Both the position numbers and the translations under genes were made by a program. Under the pieces are notes generated by a model. The model saw only the letters and a list, made by a program, of their open reading frames with translations. It was not told where the DNA came from and made no database searches. From G963663775 sp963663775 (GTDB lineage Bacteria > Bacillota > Clostridia > Oscillospirales > Butyricicoccaceae): DNA of 64,000 nt. Shown one piece after another: positions 32,251-39,797 of the stretch (position 1 is the stretch's first letter; every line of letters starts with the position of its first letter). The stretch is from NCBI GenBank assembly GCA_963663775.1, contig OY760624.1, positions 310,001 to 374,000 of the forward strand. The letters are read 5' to 3'.

Positions 32251-32280
32251 AAAAGCTCTCTGCTAAGCAGAGGGCTTTTT
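32251..32280. terminator. Bidirectional terminator between rpmB and nrdR
   Basis: AAAAGCTCTCTGC and GCAGAGGGCTTTT pair around TAA (32251-32280), with T-runs in both reading directions. It serves the convergent rpmB (plus) and nrdR (minus). Confidence 0.85.
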
Positions 32281-32288
32281 AAGTTCTT

Positions 32289-32759
32289 CTATTTTGTTGT
32301 TTTATCGCCTTCATGAATCAACGTGCTGAGCTCTTCAATGAAGGTGTTGATGTCCTTAAACTGCCGATAAACCGAAGCAAACCGAACATATGCAACCTCA
32401 TCGACTTCCTTGAGCTGCTCCATCACCAGTTCCCCGATGTCTCTGGTCGAAACTTCATATTCTACGGTTGCAAACAGCTTTTGCTCCACTTCATCCACCA
32501 GTTTTTCCAAACGTTCCTGCGCCACCGGTCGTTTCTCACAAGCCTTCATGATACCGCCGAGCAGCTTCTGACGGTCATAGGCTTCTCTTGTGCCGTCCCG
32601 TTTGACTAGCATCAGCGGCAGACGCTCCACCGTTTCATAGGTCGTAAATCGTTTGAGGCACTGCAAACATTCTCGTCGTCTGCGAATGCTGGAGTCCTCA
32701 TCCGTAGGTCTGGAATCCACCACTTTACTATCTAAAAATCCACAATATGGGCATTTCAT
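32289..32759 (-). CDS. nrdR: Transcriptional repressor NrdR
   Basis: This 156-aa repressor senses ATP/dATP and controls ribonucleotide reductase genes by binding NrdR boxes. An N-terminal zinc ribbon (Cys3, Cys6, Cys31, Cys34, with Arg-Arg-Arg-Arg-Glu between) precedes the ATP-cone domain (about 48-138: Leu-Val-Lys-Arg-Asp-Gly). Length is standard. No nrd gene is in the window, so it acts elsewhere. Confidence 0.96.
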   Translation of the reverse strand: MKCPYCGFLDSKVVDSRPTDEDSSIRRRRECLQCLKRFTTYETVERLPLMLVKRDGTREAYDRQKLLGGIMKACEKRPVAQERLEKLVDEVEQKLFATVEYEVSTRDIGELVMEQLKEVDEVAYVRFASVYRQFKDINTFIEELSTLIHEGDKTTK

Positions 32760-32917
32760 ATGCGTTTCCTCTCTCTGTGCTGTACTCTCACCTCATAAAC
32801 GCACAAACCAACTGACGTATGCGCATTTTGGATATGTTCTTTTTTATTTTATCACTTTATCCCATAAAAGAAAAGCATTCTTTCAAATTTGTTTTCCACT
32901 CCACCTACATCCGATGG

Positions 32918-32967
32918 AAAAGACATAAAAAAAGATACTCTTTCGAGTATCTTTTTTTATGTCTTTT
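32918..32967 (-). terminator. Terminator of the secD-secF operon
   Basis: A perfect 23-bp inverted repeat (32918-32940 and 32945-32967) has a TTTC loop and T-rich flanks. It overlaps the last bases of secF and is unusually long for an intrinsic terminator. Confidence 0.9.
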
Positions 32968-33868
32968 ATGCCGCACGACGACGGAACATCTTGCGAAAAA
33001 CACCCCACAGGGAAGTTGATAGGAACACCGAGGAATATGCACCTGCCACAATGCCGATAATCAGCGGCATTGCAAATTCACGCAAAGACGGTACGCCTAA
33101 AATATATACCATGCCAATCGTCAGCAGCACGGTGATATTGGTGTTGATGGTACGACCCATCGTCTGCCACACACTGCGCTCTGCAATCTCCTCAAACGCT
33201 TCTTTGCGTGCTACACGCATGTTTTCACGCACACGGTCAAAAACGATGATAGAGGAGTTAATCGAATATCCCAAAATCGTCAACGCCACTGCAATGAAGT
33301 TGGTATTAAACGGAATCTGCAAAATCACAAAGAAAGACAGCATCACAAACACATCATGCATCAGACATACCACAGCCGCCAAACCAGAGGTAAACTCAAA
33401 GCGGAACGTGATATACACAATCATCAGCACGATTGCCGCTGCCACAGAAAGCACAGCTGCTTTCTTGAGGTCATTGCCGACAGACGGGCTGACATCATCG
33501 TTCTTGTACAAATCATCTTCTGTCAGACTGTACTTTTCTTCCATGGCATTGATAACAGCCGAACGCTTCTCGGAATCAATGCTGGTGGAGCGAATGGACA
33601 CATGTGTGCCGTCCACATCAATGACACTGGATGCAGTAATGCCGGTTGCGTCTTCAAACAACGCTGCCACATCACTTTTGATGTCCGGTGTCACGGTCTG
33701 ATTCATATTGAATTCCATTTCCGTGCCACCGACAAAGTCAATCGACATATTGAACAGATTGGTGCCAAATGGCAATGCCAAAATACTGACCACGCCAACT
33801 GCAACCAATAAAATCGAAATGATACCAAATATCTTAAAATTCTTCACAATCGGGAATTTGCTCTTCAT
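32966..33868 (-). CDS. secF: Protein translocase subunit SecF
   Basis: This 300-aa partner of SecD uses the ion gradient to help pull exported proteins through SecYEG. It has six membrane helices with the large extracellular loop between the first and second (about 45-125). The family motif Asp-Phe-Val-Gly-Gly-Thr-Glu (about 43-49) and Ser-Ile-Asn-(Ser)-Ser-Ile-Ile-Val-Phe-Asp-Arg-Val-Arg-Glu are intact. GGAGG-type site upstream; 18 bp after secD. Confidence 0.95.
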   Translation of the reverse strand: MKSKFPIVKNFKIFGIISILLVAVGVVSILALPFGTNLFNMSIDFVGGTEMEFNMNQTVTPDIKSDVAALFEDATGITASSVIDVDGTHVSIRSTSIDSEKRSAVINAMEEKYSLTEDDLYKNDDVSPSVGNDLKKAAVLSVAAAIVLMIVYITFRFEFTSGLAAVVCLMHDVFVMLSFFVILQIPFNTNFIAVALTILGYSINSSIIVFDRVRENMRVARKEAFEEIAERSVWQTMGRTINTNITVLLTIGMVYILGVPSLREFAMPLIIGIVAGAYSSVFLSTSLWGVFRKMFRRRAA

Positions 33869-33886
33869 ATCAAACTGCCTCCTTTC

Positions 33887-35161
33887 TTACGCACCATAGA
33901 CCTTGGGGTTTTTAATCTTGAAGTCCACCATGCGATTGAGCAGGAAATGCGTAACCGTCAATGCGGTAAACATTGAAATGATAACGCCCAGTCCCAATGT
34001 GGTAGCAAAGCCCACAATGGTGCCCGTGCCCAGCCAGAACAAGACACCTGCGGCAATCAACGTTGTGATATTGGAGTCAAAAATGGCGGCAAACGCACGC
34101 TTAAAGCCGGAATCAATCGATGCCTTGACCGATTTTCCTGCACGCAATTCTTCCTTGATGCGTTCAAAAATAATGACATTTGCATCGACCGCCATACCAA
34201 TGGACAAAATAATGCCTGCAATGCCCGGCAAAGACAGGTTGACTCTGCACACAGACAATACAACCGCTTCCAGAACCATATAGAATCCCAGCGCAATCAC
34301 GGAAACAAAGCCCGGCAAGCGATAAATAAACACCATAAAGATAGCAACCAGCGCTGTACCAATCATAGCTGCAATGAAGCTGGAGTGCAGTGCATTGGAG
34401 CCAAGCTGCGGACCGACCGCACGCAATTCCACCTGTTCCAAGGTAAAGGGCAACTGACCGATATTAATCAGGTTTGCCAAATCCTTCGCACTTGCCGCCG
34501 TAAAGTTGCCGCTGATGACGCAAGTTTCGCTGTTGATTTCTTGGCTGACACGGGGTGCCGAAATAATCTGGTCATCCATGACAATTGCGATGTAGCCATT
34601 GTCCTTTGCCGCTTCTGCAGCGGTGACCTGTGCAAACTTTTCCACAGCATCCGACTGGAAGGTCAATTCCACATAGTTTTCGTCTGTGACTTCGCTGCCT
34701 GTTGGCTTGCCATAAGCTGCGGTTGCTTTCTTAATATCAGACCCGCTCATGACCTCGTTGCCGTCGGAATCCTGAAACTTCAGCTGTGCGGTTTGACCCA
34801 AGGTCTGCACGGCTTCTTCCGGATTTTTAATATTCGGAATTTCTACAACAATGCGCTTGTCGCCTTGCAGCGTCACTGTAGCTTCGGTGAAGCCCTCCGC
34901 TGTCAAACGCTGGCGCAGCATTGCCTGTGCTGTCTGCATATCACTCTTCAAGTTTGCCGTATCATAATCCTCCGGCAGCTGCGCTTCGTAAGTGATTGCG
35001 GAACCGCCGACCAAATCCAAGCCACGACGGATACCGTTATCTGCGTCAAATACGCTTGGAATCACCGTAGAACCCCCTACACTGACGCCAAAAGCTGCAG
35101 CATAGCCAATCAGCAGAATCAACGCCATGACTGCCGCAAAGGATGCGATGCTCTTTTTCAC
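33887..35161 (-). CDS. secD: Protein translocase subunit SecD
   Basis: This 424-aa protein has an N-terminal helix (about 7-25) and the external P1 region (about 40-245; Gly-Leu-Asp-Leu-Val-Gly-Gly). Five membrane helices with the ion-path segment Gly-Met-Ala-Val-Asp-Ala-Asn-Val-Ile-Ile-Phe-Glu-Arg-Ile-Lys-Glu follow. It is shorter than the E. coli protein (about 615 aa), as is normal for Gram-positives. It has a strong promoter of its own (35205-35233) and is followed by secF. Confidence 0.95.
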   Translation of the reverse strand: MKKSIASFAAVMALILLIGYAAAFGVSVGGSTVIPSVFDADNGIRRGLDLVGGSAITYEAQLPEDYDTANLKSDMQTAQAMLRQRLTAEGFTEATVTLQGDKRIVVEIPNIKNPEEAVQTLGQTAQLKFQDSDGNEVMSGSDIKKATAAYGKPTGSEVTDENYVELTFQSDAVEKFAQVTAAEAAKDNGYIAIVMDDQIISAPRVSQEINSETCVISGNFTAASAKDLANLINIGQLPFTLEQVELRAVGPQLGSNALHSSFIAAMIGTALVAIFMVFIYRLPGFVSVIALGFYMVLEAVVLSVCRVNLSLPGIAGIILSIGMAVDANVIIFERIKEELRAGKSVKASIDSGFKRAFAAIFDSNITTLIAAGVLFWLGTGTIVGFATTLGLGVIISMFTALTVTHFLLNRMVDFKIKNPKVYGA

Positions 35162-35204
35162 AATTGCTTACCTCCTGTTTTTACCTTAAATAAACGCAAA
35201 AACT

Positions 35205-35233
35205 ATTATATTCCTTTGTGCGTGCAAAGTCAA
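35205..35233 (-). promoter_or_regulatory. Promoter of secD-secF
   Basis: TTGACT (35233-35228) and TATAAT (35210-35205) are 17 bp apart on the minus strand, about 44 bp before the secD start. Confidence 0.85.
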
Positions 35234-35253
35234 TCTATATCCCCTGTTACGGC

Positions 35254-36684
35254 TTACAAATTGATTTCCACCGCCATATCGGCACCGTCTAAATAGGGAC
35301 GAATTGCCGGCTGTACACACTCTGTCAAGAACTCATCGACCTGTGACGGACAACGTCCAATATACAGCTTCGGGTCAAGCTCCTTTGCAATTTCTTCCTT
35401 CGTCAGCCCAAACATCGGGTCTGCCGCAATTCGGTCTACCAAGTCATTTTCCAAGCCGAATTCCTTGATTTGCTTGCCCGCCGCCATAGAATGTTCACGG
35501 ATGCGCTCATGCAAATCCTGACGATTGCCGCCACGTTTGACTGCACTCATCATAATATTCTCGGTTGCCATAAACGGCAGTTCGCTCATCACACGCTGTT
35601 CGATAACCTTCGGATAGACCACCAAACCAGACACCACATTGAGCATGATGTTCAAAATCGCATCTACTGCAAGGAATGCTTCCGGAATGGCAATGCGCTT
35701 GTTTGCAGAATCGTCCAATGTGCGTTCAAACCACTGGGTTGCAGTGGTGAATGCAGGGTTCAGGCTGTCGCAAATCACATAGCGGGACAGTGCACAAATA
35801 CGCTCCGAACGCATCGGATTGCGCTTATACGGCATTGCAGAAGACCCAATTTGATTGGTTTCAAACGGTTCTTCGATTTCTTTGAGATGCTGCAGCAGAC
35901 GCAGGTCATTGGCAAACTTGCTGGCAGACTGCGCCACGCCGGACAGCGTTGCAACGGTCTGTGCATCAATTTTGCGGGAATAGGTCTGACCGGAAACCGG
36001 CACTACGCCCGCAAAGCCAAAGTCCTGTGCAATCTTCTGTTCCATGTCACGGATTTTGCTTTCATCCCCGTCAAACAGCTCCATAAAGGAAGCCTGTGTG
36101 CCAGTAGTTCCCTTCGAGCCGAGCATACGCAAGGTTTCAATACGGTATTCAATTTCCTGCAAATCCATCAGCAGTTCATTCATCCACAGGGTGGCACGCT
36201 TGCCAACGGTGGTCAGCTGCGCCGGCTGAAAATGAGTGAAGCCAAGGCTCGGCTGTGCCTTATGCGCATCTGCAAATTTCGCCAGCTGCTCCAGCACAGC
36301 TGCCAGCTTGCGGCGCACCAAATACAGACCCTCACGAATCTGGATAATGTCCGTGTTGTCACCGACATAGGCACTGGTAGCACCCAAATGAATGATGCCG
36401 GCAGCCTTTGGCGCCACCTTACCGAAGGTATAGACATGCGCCATCACATCGTGGCGCACCTCTTTTTCACGTGCACGTGCAACATCATAGTCAATGTTCT
36501 CTGCATTGGCTTCCATTTCGTCAATTTGTTCTTGTGTAATCGGCAATCCCAGTGCCATCTCGGCCTTTGCCAGAGAAATCCACAGCTTGCGCCAGGTGGA
36601 GAACTTCATATCCGGAGAAAAAATATAAAGCATTTCTTTGGAGGCATAGCGCGAGGAAAATGGGCTTTCGTATTCAGCGTTCAA
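35254..36684 (-). CDS. purB: Adenylosuccinate lyase
   Basis: This 476-aa fumarase-superfamily enzyme splits SAICAR and adenylosuccinate in purine synthesis. Signatures are Thr-Ser-Ala-Tyr-Val-Gly-Asp-Asn-Thr (about 108-116), Gly-Phe-Thr-His-Phe-Gln-Pro-Ala-Gln and the flexible loop Gly-Ser-Ser-Ala-Met-Pro-Tyr-Lys-Arg-Asn-Pro (about 288-298). TTG at 36684 is chosen because AAAGGA lies 9-10 bp upstream and the protein then begins like relatives; the longer frame from 36732 adds a basic tail that overlaps the promoter and terminator zone. No other pur gene is adjacent. Confidence 0.92.
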   Translation of the reverse strand: MNAEYESPFSSRYASKEMLYIFSPDMKFSTWRKLWISLAKAEMALGLPITQEQIDEMEANAENIDYDVARAREKEVRHDVMAHVYTFGKVAPKAAGIIHLGATSAYVGDNTDIIQIREGLYLVRRKLAAVLEQLAKFADAHKAQPSLGFTHFQPAQLTTVGKRATLWMNELLMDLQEIEYRIETLRMLGSKGTTGTQASFMELFDGDESKIRDMEQKIAQDFGFAGVVPVSGQTYSRKIDAQTVATLSGVAQSASKFANDLRLLQHLKEIEEPFETNQIGSSAMPYKRNPMRSERICALSRYVICDSLNPAFTTATQWFERTLDDSANKRIAIPEAFLAVDAILNIMLNVVSGLVVYPKVIEQRVMSELPFMATENIMMSAVKRGGNRQDLHERIREHSMAAGKQIKEFGLENDLVDRIAADPMFGLTKEEIAKELDPKLYIGRCPSQVDEFLTECVQPAIRPYLDGADMAVEINL

Positions 36685-36730
36685 GTTACGACATCCTTTC
36701 GGTCTTGTATAATTTCTTTTTTCTTTTGGC

Positions 36731-36759
36731 ATAAAAAGGCGGACTGACAGTCCGCCTTT
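36731..36759 (-). terminator. Terminator of the aminotransferase gene
   Basis: AAAGGCGGACT (36735-36745) pairs with AGTCCGCCTTT (36749-36759), followed by TTTTTAT on the minus strand. It separates the aminotransferase from purB. Confidence 0.85.
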
Positions 36760-36813
36760 ATTTTAACATTTTATACGCATCTTTTCAAGCAAAAAAGTAC
36801 GTTCCCGCTCAAA

Positions 36814-38010
36814 TTATGCGTTTTTAATAAACTCTTCCAGTCGATTTAACCCCTTGTCGATGTCTTCAATGGAAGTTGCATAGCTCCATCGGATATAACC
36901 TGGAGCTGCAAAAGAGGTGCAGGGCACGGTTGCAACCTTGCCTTTTTCCAAAAAGAGCTGTGCAAAATCTTCATCATTTGCAATCTTTTTGCCGTACATT
37001 TCCTTGCCAATGAAGCTCGACATGTTCATCATGACATAAAATGCACCTTGGGGGCGCAAGCAGGAAACCCCGTCAATCTGATTCATACGGTTCACCAAAT
37101 GGTTGCGGCGCTCCTCAAACTGCACACGCATTGCATCGATGTCCTCCTGTGTGCCGATGAGTGCTTCCATCGCCGCATACTGCGAAATGGTGCACGGTGC
37201 AGAGGTCGAATGGCTCAAATAATTGCCCATCGCCTTGGCAATCTCTTTGTTTGCGGCCGCATACCCTATGCGCCAACCGGTCATTGCATAGGACTTTGAC
37301 ACGCCGTTAATCAGGATTGTGCGGTTTTTAGCATCTTCACTCAAGGACGGAAACGACACAAACTGCAAATCATCATACACCAAATTGCAGTAAATCTCAT
37401 CGGCAATCACATAGACGTTGTGTTTTTTGCACACTGCGGCAATCGCTTCCAGATGCTCCCGCTCATATACCATACCCGTTGGATTGGAAGGAGAATTGAG
37501 CATCACAACCTTGGTTTTTTCGGTAATAGCGGCTTCCAGCTGCGCTGCGCTGACCTTGAATGACTGCTCTTCTGTTGCTGCCACAATGACAGGCACTGCC
37601 CCTACCTGCTGCACCATTTCGCTGTAAGAAACCCAATACGGTGCCAAAATCACGACTTCATCGCCCGGGTTACACAGCGTCATCAACGCAATGTAAACAT
37701 TGTGCTTTGCACCGGAAGCCACGACAATTTCCTCTGGTGTATAGGTAACCTTACAGTCCTGCTCCAACCGATGGCATGCCGCTTCTTTCAGCTTTGGCAA
37801 GCCTGCCGCAGGCGTGTATTTCGTCAAATTGCTCATAATTGCCGCAATCCCTGCGGCTTTGATTCTCTCTGGCGTTGCAAAATCCGGCTCACCTGCACCA
37901 AATCCAACAACGTCCTCCCCTTGCGCCTTCATTTGCTTATACAGCGCATCAATCGCCAATGTTGTAGATGCCTGCACACAGGCGGCAATTCTGGAAATGG
38001 GTTTTAACAC
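36814..38010 (-). CDS. aspB: Class I pyridoxal-phosphate aminotransferase (aspartate type)
   Basis: This 398-aa enzyme probably interconverts aspartate and oxaloacetate. It shows Gly-Ala-Gly-Glu-Pro-Asp-Phe (about 36-42), Asn-Ser-Pro-Ser-Asn-Pro-Thr-Gly, the Ala-Asp-Glu-Ile-Tyr substrate loop and the Schiff-base Lys in Ser-Lys-Ser-Tyr-Ala-Met-Thr-Gly-Trp-Arg-Ile-Gly. GTG at 38010 with GGGAGGT 9 bp upstream gives a family-length protein; the longer frame adds 22 unconserved residues. It is monocistronic with a strong promoter. Amino-donor specificity within class I cannot be fixed by eye. Confidence 0.9.
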   Translation of the reverse strand: MLKPISRIAACVQASTTLAIDALYKQMKAQGEDVVGFGAGEPDFATPERIKAAGIAAIMSNLTKYTPAAGLPKLKEAACHRLEQDCKVTYTPEEIVVASGAKHNVYIALMTLCNPGDEVVILAPYWVSYSEMVQQVGAVPVIVAATEEQSFKVSAAQLEAAITEKTKVVMLNSPSNPTGMVYEREHLEAIAAVCKKHNVYVIADEIYCNLVYDDLQFVSFPSLSEDAKNRTILINGVSKSYAMTGWRIGYAAANKEIAKAMGNYLSHSTSAPCTISQYAAMEALIGTQEDIDAMRVQFEERRNHLVNRMNQIDGVSCLRPQGAFYVMMNMSSFIGKEMYGKKIANDEDFAQLFLEKGKVATVPCTSFAAPGYIRWSYATSIEDIDKGLNRLEEFIKNA

Positions 38011-38143
38011 AGTCAAACAACCTCCCGTTGTTCCCTCAACACTCAAGCATCCCGCTTTTTTGCGCAGTGCATCCAAACTGACACCGCCTTACAGCAAAAA
38101 AACAAAAATGCATCACTTATACTCTCTTTTGAAACTACCCTAT

Positions 38144-38172
38144 ATTATAATCTTGTTTCCCGGTTTTTGCAA
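38144..38172 (-). promoter_or_regulatory. Promoter of the aspartate aminotransferase gene
   Basis: TTGCAA (38172-38167) and TATAAT (38149-38144) are 17 bp apart on the minus strand. The leader to the GTG start is about 127 nt, and I see no known riboswitch in it. Confidence 0.8.
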
Positions 38173-38203
38173 GTATGACTTTGCAAAATTGCAAAATGAA
38201 GCC

Positions 38204-38240
38204 AACAAAAATACCACCGTCCCCATATCGGTTCGGTGGC
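38204..38240 (-). terminator. Terminator of the long minus-strand superoperon
   Basis: CCACCG (38214-38219) pairs with CGGTGG (38234-38239), and on the minus strand TATTTTTG follows. It is located 23 bp past the thiN stop. The stem is short, so readthrough is possible. Confidence 0.7.
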
Positions 38241-38262
38241 AAATTTGAACAAAAAGACACCC

Positions 38263-38907
38263 TCAGTCGTTGGCAAACACGACCAAAGCACGCCCCTGCG
38301 CAATGGCAATGGTCATCTGGTCTGCGGCTGTCTCGTTTGAAATTGTAATCATTCCTGCACGTGTCACGGTCGCATCTCGCAGCGGATATTTCGCCCCTTC
38401 AATGGTCACGCCGCACAGCTGTGCATCCAGCGGCACCAGAGAAAAATATCGATACGCTTTGTTATTTTGAAATCTCTGACAGCCCCCTGCATGCAGCACC
38501 ACATAGTTCTGCGCATCCAGCAGCGCACAGTGTGCCCCGCTCGCCATGGCTTCTTCCAGCAATGACAGGTTGGCAAGCAAATGGTCCAATCTGCCGCCTG
38601 TTGCACAAACCAGTGTCATCTCCTTGCAGCCACGCCGCACCAGCTCCCGCATACATGCCTGTGCATCGGTGTCATCTTTTTCCGGTTTCAGCTGAATCAG
38701 CTCCCGTGCCGCACCAACACTGCCGGAGTCAAAATCTCCTATGAGCAAATCCGGCAGCAGCCCCATCGCCTGTGCGTGCCGCAGTCCGCCGTCAGCACAA
38801 ACGATGATGGCATCTGGATGTGCCGACAAAAATGTCTGGATATATCCATACTGCGTTTCGGGTGCGGACAAAAAAATTACCGCATGCCGCCTTTTTGTAT
38901 TTCCCAT
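38263..38907 (-). CDS. thiN: Thiamine pyrophosphokinase
   Basis: This 214-aa enzyme makes thiamine diphosphate from thiamine and ATP. Key motifs are Cys-Ala-Asp-Gly-Gly-Leu-Arg-His-Ala (about 35-43), Gly-Asp-Phe-Asp-Ser (about 57-61) and Lys-Asp-Asp-Thr-Asp (about 77-81). Its start, with AAGGAT about 9 bp upstream, overlaps the end of rsgA by 31 bp. In Bacillus an rpe gene sits between rsgA and thiN; here it is gone. The product would supply cofactor for enzymes such as the transketolase at 60987-62818. Confidence 0.92.
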   Translation of the reverse strand: MGNTKRRHAVIFLSAPETQYGYIQTFLSAHPDAIIVCADGGLRHAQAMGLLPDLLIGDFDSGSVGAARELIQLKPEKDDTDAQACMRELVRRGCKEMTLVCATGGRLDHLLANLSLLEEAMASGAHCALLDAQNYVVLHAGGCQRFQNNKAYRYFSLVPLDAQLCGVTIEGAKYPLRDATVTRAGMITISNETAADQMTIAIAQGRALVVFAND

Positions 38908-39797
38908 TTTTTCACATCCTTCACGCTGTCGTACAGCCGAACATAGCTTTCATGCCGTGAAGGCGCAATCTCTCCATTTGCAACCGCTGCCAAAATCGCA
39001 CAGCCTTTTTCCCGCACATGTGCACAGCCTGTAAATTTACACTGTCCCTGATAGCGTTCAAACTCCGGAAACGCATACTGCAAGTCCTCTGCCAGCACCA
39101 AGTCCATCTGCTCCGTATCAAATGAAGAAAAGCCAGGCGTATCTGCGATATAGCCGCCCTCTCCGAGCGGCCACAACTCTACATGGCGTGTGGTGTGCTT
39201 GCCCCGCTGAATCTTTTCCGAAATTGCTCCCACCTGCGCACCATATGCGGCATCCAAACGATTGAGTATGCTGGATTTTCCCACGCCCGAGTTGCCCGCA
39301 AAGGCAGACACCCGTCCACGCAGCTGCTCCCGCAGGGCATCAATGCCCATACCGGTTGCAGCACTGACGCAAATGGTTTCAATGCCGGCAAGCTGATAGA
39401 GGTCACGCAGGGCATCCGGTGCTTCCACATCACTTTTGTTGATGACCAATAGCATCTTCATGTCTTTGTGTGCCGCAATCGCCGACACTTTATCTATCAA
39501 AAAGGGGTCCGTGCGTGGCGGGGCAACCGATGCCACCACCACAACTTGGTCGAGGTTCGCCACCGCCGGACGAATCAACGTGTTTTTGCGTGGCTCTATT
39601 TCTTGCAGATACCCCGTGCCCTCCGGCTGGAGTGCCAGTGTCACACGGTCACCGACAATGGGTTTCCCAATCGTATTGCGGAATTTTCCGCGCGCCTTGC
39701 ACTCAATCACACCATCTGCTGTATCGACATAATAAAACCCGCCGATGCCTTTTAGGATGATGCCTTCCAGTGCCTGCGCCTGCTTCTGCGCCCCCAT
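38877..39797 (-). CDS. rsgA: Ribosome small-subunit-dependent GTPase RsgA
   Basis: This 306-aa circularly permuted GTPase checks late 30S maturation. An N-terminal OB fold (about 8-70) is followed by Asn-Lys-Ser-Asp (G4, before G1 as expected in permuted GTPases), the P-loop Gly-Asn-Ser-Gly-Val-Gly-Lys-Ser, Asp-Thr-Pro-Gly-Phe-Ser-Ser and a C-terminal zinc site (Cys...Cys-x-His...Cys, about 245-268). The ATG at 39797 shares one base with the pknB stop (TGATG), so it is probably reinitiated from pknB translation. In Bacillus RsgA is a PrkC substrate, which fits the order. Confidence 0.95.
   Translation of the reverse strand: MGAQKQAQALEGIILKGIGGFYYVDTADGVIECKARGKFRNTIGKPIVGDRVTLALQPEGTGYLQEIEPRKNTLIRPAVANLDQVVVVASVAPPRTDPFLIDKVSAIAAHKDMKMLLVINKSDVEAPDALRDLYQLAGIETICVSAATGMGIDALREQLRGRVSAFAGNSGVGKSSILNRLDAAYGAQVGAISEKIQRGKHTTRHVELWPLGEGGYIADTPGFSSFDTEQMDLVLAEDLQYAFPEFERYQGQCKFTGCAHVREKGCAILAAVANGEIAPSRHESYVRLYDSVKDVKKWEIQKGGMR

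Noticed and set aside
36685..36732. Basic N-terminal extension of PurB
   Set aside because: It overlaps the region just after the aminotransferase terminator. A TTG with a proper Shine-Dalgarno lies downstream and matches family starts.
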